This document shows, piece by piece, positions 1 through 11,667 of a stretch of 64,000 nt of DNA. How positions within the stretch are numbered: the stretch's first letter is position 1; every line of letters begins with the position of its first letter. The DNA comes from Escallonia rubra. Its lineage: Eukaryota > Streptophyta > Magnoliopsida > Escalloniales > Escalloniaceae. Location of the stretch: assembly GCA_033065855.1 (NCBI GenBank), contig JAVXUO010001706.1:1-64000 (forward strand). Direction: 5' to 3'. The notes beneath the pieces were generated by a model. That model was not told the origin of the DNA, searched no databases, and was given only the letters and a program-made list of their open reading frames with translations. The translations under genes were made by a program, and so were the position numbers.

Positions 1-388
1 CTACAAAGTTATGACAATTGATGAGGAAGAATCAAGACATGAATAAATGAAGAGAATGTGAAAAGTGAAAGGTTAGAGGAGTTACTCATAACCTATGAGT
101 GATTAATTAGGAAGATGAAACGGGAAAGTTTTGGGAGTTATCTTTAGGAATTAAATGAGTCTTTAAATGTCTTAGTACAAAAAAGTGTATCACCTAGTTA
201 TTTTGTAAGTGAAATGAAAAAGTGTGGAAAGTGTGGAAAGAGTGAGTGAGTTTTATGAATAGAAGTGTTGATTGAGAAAGAGAAAAATATCCAAGTGTGT
301 TTCTCCTCTCCACTTCCTCCTCTTCTTCCATAGTACTAAAAGTATTTCCGCTGCGATATATCTCCCTTATATTGTGCCCACCACACAA
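1..388 (+). mobile_element. Probable 3' part of a copia 5' LTR and leader
   Basis: This stretch lies directly upstream of a tRNA-Met-type primer-binding site and a gag reading frame, so by position it should be the 5' LTR of the copia element that follows. The start of the LTR is outside the window and no second copy is visible, so the exact LTR edge (near CCACCACA at about 380-388) is inferred. No coding capacity is seen. Confidence 0.5.
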
Positions 389-393
389 CAAAA

Positions 394-405
394 TGGTATT
401 AGAGC
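394..405 (+). other. Primer-binding site, initiator tRNA-Met type
   Basis: TGGTATTAGAGC differs by one base from the classic plant LTR-retrotransposon site TGGTATCAGAGC. It sits 11 bases before the gag ATG at 416, which fixes the boundary between LTR and internal region. Confidence 0.75.
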
Positions 406-415
406 GGAGGTTCTA

Positions 416-1357
416 ATGGCGGCAACAAGTGGAGCATTTCCCTTCCCAAAGCTCGTGAAAGATAACTATGAAAGGTGGAGCATCCAAATGAAAACCTTTC
501 TTGGTGGTCAAGATGTTTGGGAGGCCGTAGAAGAAGAATATGTGGAACCGGAAAACTTGGCCGGTGCTAGCCAAGCCGTGAAGAAGGCTGCCAAAGAAGC
601 TCGAATGAAAGATCGAAAGGCTCTTTCACTCATCCAACTTGGAGTTGATGACAATATTTTTTAGAAGATTATGCAGGCCACCACCGCAAAGAAAGCATGG
701 GATAGGTTGGAAAATACTTTCAAGGGCATTGATAAGGTGAAAAAGGTGCGACTCCAAAGCCTTCGAGGTGAATTTGAGTCTTTACAAATGAAAGACTCTG
801 AGACGATATTTGACTACATCTCGAGAGTTCTATCGGTTGTGAACTAACTTGAGAGAAATGGTGAAGAGATGGAAGATAGTTGGGTGGTCGAGAAGATCCT
901 TCGATCTCTTGATCATGTAGTTGTTACCATCGAGGAGTCCAATGAAACCGAGACTATGACGGTCGATGAGCTATCAGGAAAATTGCAAGTCCATGAGGAC
1001 AAAATCAAAAGGAGGAACAAAGAGCCTATCGAGCAAGCTCTTCAGGCCAAGATGAATATCAACGAGAAAAAAGACGACACCAACAAGAATCGAGGTGGTC
1101 GAGGTAGAGGCCGTGGACAAGGTCGCGGTCGAGGTCATGGCAGAGGCCGTGGTGTACAAATTCAGTACAACAATAATGAATCGGGTTCAGAATTTCGTCC
1201 ATCGAGAGGACGAGGTCGAGGAAGAGGTGGCTATTATCAACGCCAAAACAAGAAAGACGTTGAATGTTTTACGTGTCATTGGTTCGGACACTACTCTTGG
1301 GAGTGTCGAGACGAACAACAGGAGGAAAATGTGAAGGCCCATTATGCAGAAAAAAAA
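416..1357 (+). pseudogene. Copia gag (capsid/nucleocapsid), broken
   Basis: Gag of a Ty1/copia retrotransposon. The chosen start ATG (416) follows the primer-binding site directly. It opens with a DUF4219-like N-terminus (FPFPKLVKDNYERWSIQMK), then a UBN2-type gag region, an RG-rich basic stretch (about 1093-1230) and a CCHC zinc knuckle at 1265-1306 with CX2CX4HX4C spacing intact. The frame is interrupted by TAG at 662-664 and TAA at 845-847, with clear homology continuing in the same frame after both. It shifts out of frame in a run of eight A at 1350-1357, just after the knuckle. The element cannot make full-length Gag. Family assignment is secure; the clade is not determined. Confidence 0.85.
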
Positions 1358-2632
1358 TAAAGTGGGCGATGACACGGTCTTGTTGGAACACGATGGATTA
1401 AAAGAAGAAAAGGAGAATTATTGGTATCTTGATATTGGTGCCAGCAATCACATGTGTGGCAACAAACACATGTTTATTGAGATGGATGAATCAATGACTG
1501 GAAATATTACATTTGGAGACATTTCCAAAATTCTAGTCAAAGGCAAAGGCAAAATTTTGATCAAATTGAAGAATGTGGCCATCAGTTCATCTCAAATGTT
1601 TATTATGTTCCCGAGATGGAGGCAAACATTTTGAGCATGGGCCAGCTGTTGGAGAAAGGCTACGACATCCATATGAAAGACAAATGTCTTTATTTGAGAA
1701 ATGATAGAGGGAGTTTGATTGCTCGTGTTCCGATGTCGAGTAATAGGATGTTCCTGATGAATATCCATCATGATGCGCTTAAATGTTTGAAGGCATGTTT
1801 TGATAACCAATCTTGGTTATGGCATTTGAGGCTTAGACAACTAAATTTTGGAGGTCTGAAATTGCTATCGACGAAGAATATGTTAAATGGATTGCCATTG
1901 ATAGACCAGCCAGACCAACTCCACGAGGGTTGTCTTGCCAGGAAGCAACATCGACACAGTTTCCCAAAGGACTCGATATCAAGAGCAAAAGCGATGTTGG
2001 AGCTAATACACGTTAATGTGTGTGGTCCAATCGATCCAGTATCTCTTGGTAAGAACATATCCTTCTTACTGTTCATTGATCACTATAGTAGAAAAACATG
2101 GGTTTATTTCCTCAAGCAAAAGTCAGAGGTGTTCTCAACCTTCAAAAGGTTTAAGGCTCTTGTGGAGAAGCATAGTGGATATAAGATCAAGGCGATGAGA
2201 TCTGATCGAGGTGGAGAGTTCATATCTAAAGAGTTCAAGGCATTTTGTGAAGAGAATGGCATCCGTCGACCGCTTACCATTCCATATTCACCCCAACAGA
2301 ATGGAGTGGTGGAAAGAAAAAACCGATCGATAGTGAACATGACTCGAAGCATGCTGAAGAGCAAGAACTTGCCCAATGAATTTTGGGCTGAAACAGTCGA
2401 TTGTGCGGTCTATTCATCGAATCGATGTCCAACAAGGAGTGTGTGGAATCAAACACCACAAGAAGCTTGGACTGGATACAAGCCAAGTGTGTCCCACTTG
2501 AAAGTATTTGGAAGTATTGCATATGTGCATGTTCCTGATCAGCAAAGGAAGAAGCTCGATGATAAAAGTGAGAAGTTTATCTTCATCGGTTACAGTCAAG
2601 AGTCAAAAGGGCATAAGTTATACAATCGATGA
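1344..2632 (+). pseudogene. Copia pol fragment: protease, pre-integrase, integrase
   Basis: Continues the element in two frames. 1344-1590 holds the aspartic protease, whose active-site DTGA reads DIGA (WYLDIGASNHM). A second frameshift lies at about 1590-1600. The frame ending at 2632 then carries the GAG-pre-integrase region and the integrase core. In the core the first catalytic Asp of the usual HSDVCGP is Asn (HVNVCGP, codon 2015-2017), the second Asp is kept in MRSDRGGEF, and the Glu in NGVVERKN. The start of the linker to reverse transcriptase is present (FIFIGYSQESKG), but RT and RNase H are absent because the sequence runs into an inverted repeat. It is non-functional by several independent lesions. 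Confidence 0.85.
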
Positions 2633-2696
2633 AGATAAACTTCTCACTTTTATCATTGAGCTGCTTCCTTTGCTGATCAGGAACATGCACATATGC
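2519..2696. repeat. 70-bp inverted repeat with 38-bp spacer
   Basis: Bases 2519-2588 (end of the copia pol frame) recur as the reverse complement at 2627-2696 with three mismatches. The spacer is 2589-2626. The second arm supplies the stop that ends pol, so the inversion is the breakpoint that removed the rest of the element. Confidence 0.85.
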
Positions 2697-3356
2697 GTGG
2701 AGAGTCATAGATGGCATTGTTGACAGCGTCGAAGCCCTGATGTGCATGTGTGGAGAGTCATCGCACACCTCCGTTACTTTGTAGGAGGCATCCGCCGATG
2801 GATCTGAGGCCACCAAGGATCGCTTCAGTAGACTCGGGTGGGGTCGATTGAGGCGCCTTATCTCGATGCTTCCCTATAGTGGTAGCCAAAGTAATGGCTA
2901 AATCTTCTTCTTCAATGTAAAAGTGGGGGGGGGGGGAGAGAGAAGGGGGGCTATGTGGGATCTGTGAGGTGTTGTTGAGTGTGTGAGAGATCAGACGACT
3001 TTGGTGGTGGTCTGGCCGGCGGTGTTCTTGTGTGATGAAAAAGAGGGGGATGAGGGTGCTTGACTATTCGAGTATCTGAGAGAAGGAGGCTGTGTGAACG
3101 GTGGTCTGGCGGCAAAGTAAGGGTGTGGTCTGGCCGGCGGCCTAGGGTGTGGTATGGCCGGCGGTATACTGATGAGACAGGGGCACAGGTGTTTGTTGAG
3201 ACTTGAGTTGAGTGAGTGTCTGATGAGAAGGGAAATGAATTTGGTGATAGAGAAAGCCATAGAGGATAAGTGATGGAAATGCTTCCACGTCTCAACACAG
3301 GTCCCAATACACAAATATTTTGTGTAGGTCTTAGTATACTGTATTTTACAATTTCA
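2697..3356. other. Unassigned stretch with G-rich run
   Basis: No recognisable protein or element terminus was found. It contains a run of about a dozen G at 2925-2936 and repeated GGTCTGGCCGGCGG / GGTATGGCCGGCGG motifs around 3015-3165. The long open frames on the minus strand here are Pro/Ser-rich low-complexity readings of that sequence and I do not call them genes. Confidence 0.4.
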
Positions 3357-3605
3357 ATTGAGTATAAACGAACGGATGTTCGTTTATAGGACTCGGCTCG
3401 TGTTCGGCTCGTTAAATAAACGAGCCCTCTTGTTCACGAACATTAATAAACAAACATCATTATGTTCAAACTTGGCTCGTTTAATAAATGAACACTAAAA
3501 TTGTGTTCGTGTTCGGTTCACTTATTACATGAACGAACATGAACGAGTTTTAGAGAGAACGAACATCAAGTTGTTCGTGAACAACTGTGTTCATTTACAG
3601 CCCTA
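3357..3605. mobile_element. hAT-like MITE remnant
   Basis: A 250-bp block dense in alternating GAACGAAC/GTTCGTTC and GGCTCG motifs. It ends in TTTACAGCCCTA (3594-3605), the reverse complement of a terminal TAGGGCTGTAAA seen in plant non-autonomous hAT elements. The left end (GAGTATAAACGAACG, about 3360) is a degenerate match. No 8-bp target duplication is visible, so the limits are approximate. Confidence 0.45.
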
Positions 3606-6600
3606 TCTGTCGCGACGCTTTATGCCGGCGGCCACACGAAGGCGTTGCCGTACATATGCTACGACGGCGCCTCCACAATGACCGTTGTTGTAGGAACTAT
3701 AGCGACGCTTTAAGCCGGTGGTCAAACATTCAGCGCTGCCATAGGTCATATTTTCATCCCAAAATTTATGCGCTAAAATTTAGCGCCAAAACACTTCTAT
3801 GCCGACAGTCTAATTGTATTAGCCAACTCACCGACCGCCGGTATAGGAGATGTTGGTTTATATTCCATTTTTTCTTCTTTTATTTTTATGTTCTTTTATT
3901 CTAATCTAAACAGTAAACACGCGACTCTGGTTCGTCTCTCACGTCTCTCTCACACGACGCATCATCAGGTTCGTCTCTCTCTCTCTTCTCCTTCCTCTCA
4001 CTTGTCCATTCTCCCTAAATCCGTTTGTTGAATTTCTCTTCTCTTCTCCTCTTTTCCAGATCTGAAGTCTCAACACTCCTCTCAAATGATTCTCAATTTG
4101 CTTTAGGGTTGAGCACACTTTGGGATTGATCTAATCAGGTAACTATTTCTTTCACCCTAGCAATGATTAATGTAAAATTGATTGTTCCTATGATGTTTAG
4201 AAAGCTTTGTAAATTCTTATTCCAAAGTTCAAACATTTGGGTCTTGGAGTCGTCGCCGGCAGCGCCGCTCGCCGCCGCGGCACCGGCAATGAGTGGCGTG
4301 AGAAAGACATTGCATTGAACTCTAAGGTGAACTGTTAATTGGGTTAGCAAAAATAGAAACAAATACATAAAGAAGAAAAAGCAGAAACATAGCTCTACGT
4401 TTTGAAAACTTTGATGTATTTCCTTTTCTCAAAAGAATTAGACTAGCCCAAATGTTAGCGACAGAGCTCCTATGTAATCTTAGAGTTGCTCATCCCATAT
4501 GTGGCGCGGCATACACCTTGTCTAATTGGCATGAAGCTTAAAAAATGTGGAAATTTTCATAGTTGATATGTATCTCTCATACCTGCCTGGAAGAATCGTC
4601 ACGCGTTCAACTAAATTGAATGTCCTTGACAATGAGAGACGATAGTGAACATCAAAACTTTTACTTATGGGGGATACCTAGTTGTGTGAATTATTTATGT
4701 TCCCATTTTTCATGCCATTTGTAGGTCCAGAGTTTGTTTTTACTTGAGTTTTGTCAGATCAATATGTTGTCAGCGTGGCGAGGAATGAGATATGAATTTA
4801 CTTCGTATCTTGGTCAAGCACTCTCCAGGTTCACCTGAAGTTGGTCTTTAATGTCATGATACTCCCCTACTAAGTTTCAAGACAAAAGATTGCTAGAACT
4901 ATTAATAAAATGACCAATTATGTAGAAATTTGCAGGAAAACAATATTGGGCAAGCCTGAGTGAGATATTCGGTTTGGAAGGATATGAACTTTTTACATAA
5001 ACTAGTAAAAGAAAAGAGCTCTCTTAGAGAATGAAGAGTACGTGGAAGAAAAGAAATTGTAACCTGCTGCCAGCTTTTGAAAGGCAACATATTAAGTGTT
5101 ATTTGATGTGTTTTCCATTAATTTATGCCACCTCTACTTGTGTCTGTTTATGTTATTTGAAGAGATTTTCCGCTTTGCATGACATGGGGCATAACAGTAC
5201 AAATATTCGAGTGAGTTCAGTGTTATGGGCTTGATCATAAGATGGGCATATCTGTGTCATCGTTACAGAAAAATGAGAAGGGTACCTGCTCTGGCGAGTC
5301 AGAATTGTTTCTGGAACCAAAAATTTCTAGGCTGTCCTCTCGCAGTTAACAAACTTGAGTGATATAGAGAGAGTACTAAAATAGAGCACTTGACCTCAGC
5401 CTTAAATTACAATCTCTGGTTTCCTACATTCCACTAGAGATACGCCTAAGATACACATCTGGTTGTGTATGTATGTGTGTTTATCATAGAAGGTTTCGGC
5501 TCTTTCTGGACACATGAAAGAATATGGGTCTCTAAGCCATATTTGTTGTTTGTTCATTGTATGAAAATCGATGATTTACAGTTGTAAAATTTGAGTTTGG
5601 GACCAAAACTGTGAATCATGTTTAATAGGCATGCATTTGTTTGTGCTATGCACAGGTTGCTTTTGAACTGCTAGATTAACTGGTGCCCAAGTTGGATCAA
5701 ATTGGACTTTAGTGTTAGATAAATGGCAAGCATTCAGGTGTGTGTATTGTTCAAGTCCTAAAAACTTTGATGCAAATGATGTTCCTGAGGAATATTGCAA
5801 AAGAGAGTAGGCTTGACAAGGCTCAATGGAACACCTTGGTGATGTATTGGCAACATGATGAAGTTCAAGAAGATCTCAGTAGTTATATCTTGTTATTGTA
5901 GTTATTATACTTTGTGAGATCTATTGACGAACATTGTGTTACAGAAAGAAGTGGAGGTTAACCGCAAGAATGCGTTGTCTCAACAATACCCACATTGCTT
6001 GGGTTGCACATCTATTGCAAGAAAGACGCATACATATGTAAGACTTCTACATTTCAGTGTTGGCAGCTGTTTAGTGACATATTTCTAAGTTGGCAATGAA
6101 TACATAGGTTTGAAATGTTAAGAAGTACAATGTGAAACCCACCCAAATTCAAGGACCCTTTTTGGTTTTCTCTCTTTAGTTGGGCCGAGGAAGAATTCTT
6201 TGCTTTATATGATACCTCTGCTACTTGTTTAGACAGCTTTTTCTGCTAAGTATAATGAACGAGTTTTTCTTTGTAATAGGTTGTCATGGATGTGAATGCA
6301 AATGGACCTAGAGATGCCAGACTTGGGAGTTAACGTTGATGATGTGCAAGATCTTGATAATTTTGTGAATGCATGGGATTTGTCTAGTGTTAGAACACTT
6401 CTACAGGGTTAATGATGGTTTTCTTGAACAAATTGAAGTTCTATGAAGTCTATGATGCATTTTAACAAGATGTATTAGATTTCTTGAATTATGAATCATG
6501 GATCTTGATAATTTTCTTTATCGTTTGACGAATGTGATGTATTCTTTTACTTTGATCTTGGTTTTGCATAGGCCGTGTTTTATATAAATTGCAAAAAAAT

Positions 6601-6976
6601 ATATATAAATACCTCTATAGGCGGTCGGTGTCGCCGGCATAAGTTGTTTATTTAAAAAATTAAAAATCTGAAAAAAAACCTATAGCGGCGGTCAAAGTCG
6701 TTGCCTATAATCTTCTAATTAATTTCTTAAATTAAAAAAATACTTAGCTATGGCGGCGACAGTGACCGCCGGCTTAGATAGCTCTGCCGGTGAAAGCAGC
6801 ATTAGAAGGCGGATAATGGGAGAGTTATGCCGGCGTTGACCGCTGGTATAGACCCCTATGACCGCCGGTATATGCCTAGCGCAACGCGACTAAAGGCGTA
6901 GCTGTCCTATGCCGGCGGTTTTTTGGCCGATGGCGGCGTTTTCCGACTACCGGCGTAGAAGGTTTTTCTTGTAGTG
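3606..6976 (+). mobile_element. CACTA (En/Spm-like) element, left end lost
   Basis: The right terminus at 6976 reads TTTTTCTTGTAGTG; its reverse complement CACTACAAGAAAAA is the CACTA terminal inverted repeat. Both flanks carry the short GC-rich subterminal motifs typical of this superfamily: GCCGGCGG/TATAGCGGCGGTCA variants at 3605-3850 and 6600-6970. The interior is gene-like: a CT-rich leader (3940-4080), possible splice sites and remnants of a transposase-related exon pair. The left CACTA terminus is not present; it is probably replaced by the MITE-like block before 3606. The element is inserted in gypsy LTR sequence on its right side. Confidence 0.75.
5779..6040 (+). pseudogene. CACTA-associated transposase_24-like exon pair
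   Basis: Two short readings match the Ptta/En/Spm (transposase_24, PF03004) pattern. Exon 1, about 5779-5870, encodes LDKAQWNTLVMYWQHDEVQ, the W..LV.YW motif. Exon 2, about 5944-6040, encodes NRKNALSQQYPHCLGCTSIA, the family's N+.nR..Q..pH..Gs.S motif. Between them lies a short AT-rich stretch ending in TTACAG, consistent with an intron. No long open frame surrounds them, so this is a remnant. The domain call rests on motif recognition only. Confidence 0.55.
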
Positions 6977-7773
6977 TTTCTATTCGACTTCTTATTGAGG
7001 CTCTAATGCCTCCAAATATCTTATTGTTGAAGATCACCTGCGGAAAGAAAGTCAAAGGAGAGTGAGCTTTTGAGAGCCTAGTAAGGTCGATCAAAGATTA
7101 AAACAACAAAACGATTCAGACGAGTTTTCATATAGAGTCAAACGAAACTTTTTAAGAGTATTTTCAGTAAAACACATCATTTCGATATAAACGAGCTATA
7201 CAAACGATTTTACATTCAAGTCAAATAACACTGACTAGTCCCTTAAATCAGTAGTCATTCAATATAAACACAGGGACGAGTATCATCTCAATTGCTTAAA
7301 TCAGTAGTCATTCAACACACTTCAGGTATAATAAAAAAAGATAGGAAATATTGAACATGAGCAGTACACTATAGCAAAGTCACCCCAGCAGTGCTCGATA
7401 CGCTTTACATATGCATATGTACACTGACTAGTCCATTTAGGTACTAGTTTAACCCAACCAACAGACCATCCTTATAACGCCAAAAATACACATCATCCTT
7501 ATAACTCCCATATTACTAACTCATGTCAACATTTAGAAGGAGTGAATGAAATTGAAAATTCTTTACGATAAGCGAATCAATAAACAGATGAAATGAACAA
7601 TGAATTCCAAACAATCGCTTTAAGGCTCAATTTAGGGTTTCACGGGGAATTGAAAACTTTTTTTTTCTATCAATCATAAAGATCAACATCAATATAGTTT
7701 ATAAAACTGTTATTATAAGCATTTGAAATCAGAGTAATGAAAGAGGGTTAGGAGAGAAAATCCTTACCTCGAT
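6977..7773 (-). mobile_element. Outer gypsy-type LTR, first visible piece
   Basis: Sequence to the right of the CACTA end matches, in reverse complement, the LTR at 38200-38400. It carries two blocks found in every LTR of this family here: the GTGAGCTTTTGAGAGCC..GTAAGGTCG block at 7062-7089 and the perfect palindrome CATATGCATATG at 7408-7419. It is interrupted after 7773 by another LTR and resumes at 13615. The outermost end of this LTR is not identifiable, because the CACTA element replaces it. Confidence 0.7.
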
Positions 7774-9551
7774 GTAACACCCTGAAATTTTCAGAGCGTT
7801 AACCGATCAATCGATCGAAATCCTCAATTATCTAATCAATTTAACACCACTAAAGAAACCCAAAAAATATATATATATTCAGGTCAGAGCTCTACAAATA
7901 ACTCAACTGTCCCAGCGAACTATTCTCATCAAAGTACTTAATTTATTAAATTACACATTGGTTCCCTCACAGGGCTTAAATAAACAAATAATGAAAACAT
8001 TTAGCTATTCCTAAATCAAGTTCGCTCGTTCCGAAATCTTACTAACGATTATTTCCTGTAGAAGGGAACATAAAAAAAAAAGAGTGAGCTTTCCAGACCT
8101 CAGTAAGGTCGCTCAGAATTTAGTAGGGAATACAAACGATTTGGAAAATTTTATAACAATGGCAATATGGGAAAATTTAATCTCAATTTCTCAAATCAGA
8201 TATCAATAGATACACTTTCGATTACACTACAACAATGCAGATGATATTGAACATGAGTATAATGCAAAGCCACACATGCAGTGCAGAGTAACACTTAACA
8301 AAGCCACACAGGCAGTGCTCACTAACAATAAGGTTACATATGCATATGAACACGAGCTAGACCTTTAAGGTTCTAGCATCTCCCGACAATAACAGATCAC
8401 CCTTATATCACCCCCGATACGGACCATCCTTATACCTCGTCAATACACTAACTCATGTCAATATGCAGAGTACAATAGTCGATGATGCAATGATTAATTC
8501 TGATGCACAAAGAGAAATAAAGACGTAGCATCGAATAAGAATTTTCACTGAACATATAAGGCTCAAAATAGGGTATTAATAGCAATCGATACAATTTCAT
8601 CACAATTATAACTGAGTCCAATGAAAACATCAATAAAAATTTAGAAAGAATATTTATGATGTCAAATAGATGAAATAGGATTTCGGAAGAAATCTCTTAC
8701 CTCGATCCAAGTGCTGAAGCTAAAAAAGACGCTCTCGATCAAATCCTCGGAGTTAACCTAGGTTGGCAAAGTCATTTATCAGAACACTATCCATACTACT
8801 ATATTATAAACCTAATATAACTATCCACAGCGTACCCATTTCTCTACCCGAAATCACGAAATTCGGAGCGGGTTTCACACATGGCCAACCTATCCCGAAA
8901 CTCGTCACACTTCTCGAGACTCAGAAATATCCCAAAAATATTTTTAACGTTCATTAAGCATTATTTATAGCTTAATACAGCATATGGAATAAAAATATAA
9001 TTTTTGAATATTTTTGAATTAAAAATAATTTCTTTAAATACACTAAAAACCAATAAATTTCCATAATTTCTTCCAGCTAGATATAAATACTCATAATTTT
9101 TATAAAAGGCTTACTATATGTATAACAATTATAGAAATAAAAATCATAATTTAAAAGGCACTGAAACTATTTCTTTATTTTTCGGTTTGCTAAATTTAAT
9201 GCGATACAGAAAATGACAATAAATCAACTCCAAAAATTACCAAATTTTTACTGAGTCTTTCTTATACTGTAAAAACATTCCTCTAATGTTTTCAAAACAT
9301 TTTCATGGGTTTAAAGGCTCCAAAAGATTTTTATATGGCTGAAATTGAAGAAAATATAAAACATACATACGATACCAGAAAAATATGAAAATTTAACAGT
9401 AATTCTAATATTAACCTACGACTCTTCCTATAAAGTTTCAAAATTTTTGGATAATCGTATGATACCTAACAGTTACATGGTACAACCGTACAAGCACAAT
9501 GTACTACTTTACATCATAAATCCATCTCACTCGCTTCTTCTTCTTTCTTAC

Positions 9552-9655
9552 TTTCTGCCCACACTCAGTAGTCAGTACACAACATAATCACCCACGGCTG
9601 TCATTTCTGCCCACACTCAGTAGTCAGTACACAACATAATCACCCACGGCTGTCA
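9552..9655. repeat. 52-bp tandem duplication
   Basis: Two adjacent identical copies (9552-9603 and 9604-9655) starting TTTCTGCCCACACTCAGTAG and ending CACGGCTGTCA, inside the nested LTR. The identity suggests a recent local duplication. Confidence 0.9.
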
Positions 9656-10228
9656 TGCAGCTTCCTCCTCCTCCATTACACCCACTCAACACACAAACCC
9701 ACACACATGCACTCATATCACATACACCCACACACACACATACACTCACGTTATACATTTCATTATGCATTATATTTGCAAGACTTCATCTTCACTAGCA
9801 TCCAGTCTTCACGGCAGTGGCTTTCTTCTTGCTCAAACAACACACATACACACATGCATTTCCACCTTCTATCACTCCTTTCTCATAAACCCACTTCACC
9901 CACATATGGTTTCATCACCTCCCACTCCACTCACCTGGTTCATGCAATACTCAGATCATCTTCCAAAATACAATGTATATGCACACATGTAGGCATACAA
10001 CTCACGCACATATACTTGTCTCACCTCACACGCCCACTGCCTCACGGCAGTGGGTCTTCCTCTTATTTCTTCCTTTTTAACACCACTAACACACGGTCAC
10101 ACCTGCACTCCCATGCCTAACACTTCATTTTATCTATACACTCACATATACACTATACACACATACATTTCTATACCCACAAAACACCCAAAGCAGCCTT
10201 TCCCCTTCTCCTACAACACGCCCATACA

Positions 10229-10354
10229 CTCTGAAGCACGGACACCCCTCCTAGGAAGGGGGGGGGGGGGGGGGTTTGGTGTCCTAAACGGACGGACACC
10301 CCGACACCCTCCGGACACCGCCCGACACGTGTCCGACACCGCCAATCGGTGTCC

Positions 10355-10416
<62 letters not shown>

Positions 10417-11068
10417 TTCCGACACCGTGTCGGACACTTCATCGAGGAGTGTCGGACACGGTGATGTGCAGTGTCCGACCGTTTGGGGCTAGTTTGGACT
10501 TTTTGAAACTAATTTCGGGGGTCAATCGGTGTTAAATGTAATATGTGGGAATTTTTTAAGAGAAACAGATTGTGCCATAAATCCCTAATCTGAAAAAAAA
10601 CACCATCTGCGAATCTCACCTTACGGCCGTCAGCTTGGAAGCACCTCACGGAAGCCATTATCAACTTGTAGCTGTCGCCGGAGCTGTTCGCGAACATTCC
10701 GAAGTCGACACTGACGATTCCAGTCGTCGTCGCCGTCGCGAAGACTGAAGCAGCTGCTGCGACTCGCCGTCGCTATCGCCGGAGGTAACTGCATCATCGC
10801 CGCATGTCACTGCATCGTCGCCAGAGGTCCTCACCGCCGTCGCTGACTCAGAGGTACCTTCTCTTCGAAGTCGTCTGTGATTGTCTCTCTCTCCTTTTTT
10901 ATTTCTCCCTCCGTCGTTGACTCAAGACTCAAGAGTCGTTTACACTTTGCCTAAGAGCGTGTTTTGGAAGTTTGTAAATCGTTAATAAGTCATGAAAAGG
11001 TAATGACCTATATTTAGAATTGTACAAATCGTTAATAAACTTGTATTTGATATTTATTATTAATTTAT

Positions 11069-11102
<34 letters not shown>

Positions 11103-11204
11103 AAAATATTAAAAACTAGCGGTGTCCTGCGGTGTCCAAAATCCAAATTTTTGGAAATTGCGGTGTCCAGTGTCCCCGCCGGTGTCCGTGTCTGTGCTAC
11201 CTAG
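10229..11204. mobile_element. Non-autonomous hAT element, TSD CCCATACA
   Basis: Flanked by an 8-bp direct repeat, CCCATACA (10221-10228 and 11205-11212), the hAT signature. The ends CTCTGAAGCACGGACAC and (reverse) CTAGGTAGCACAGACAC form imperfect terminal repeats. Subterminal regions are packed with GTGTCCGACAC-type motifs on both sides. The interior has a G16 run at 10259-10274, a (TA)n tract at about 10354-10412, another at 11073-11099, and no transposase ORF. Confidence 0.85.
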
Positions 11205-11600
11205 CCCATACACCTTTTTTTTGTTTCCTTGAATTGGTACGTAACAATACACGGTAAGACTTAAACTCAGCCTTTTGTTCTTAAAATTAGTTACACAACT
11301 CATGCTCCATGACCACAATATAACCATCAAAGTCATGACTCAAGTATAAAGGAGATTCTGAGGAGATGAAAAAAAAAACAAATACACAAGATGGCCATAT
11401 CTAAACCCATTTGACAAGAATTCTCAAATCAGAACAAAAGACACACACTAAAACCCACGACACCCACATCCATGGAAAATTCCAATTCCGTCTCACAATT
11501 CCACAACCACACGCTGCACATGGGCTGTTTTGGCAGCCCCTCACTCATCCAAAACAACCACAAATCCATATTCACGGCTGCCACCAATTTTTGTCACGAA

Positions 11601-11602
11601 CC

Positions 11603-11637
<35 letters not shown>

Positions 11638-11667
11638 GTGTGTGTGTGTGTGTATGTGTGTGTGTGG
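11601..11667. repeat. Hairpin microsatellite (CA)n(TA)n(TG)n
   Basis: A CA tract, a TA tract and a TG tract follow one another, so the region is self-complementary along most of its length and could form a cruciform. It abuts the left end of the foldback element. Confidence 0.85.

Noticed and set aside
9707-10535. His/Thr/Ser-rich frames
   Set aside because: They reflect CACACA/CATACA-rich LTR sequence, run through the hAT insertion and its TA microsatellite, and have no domain.
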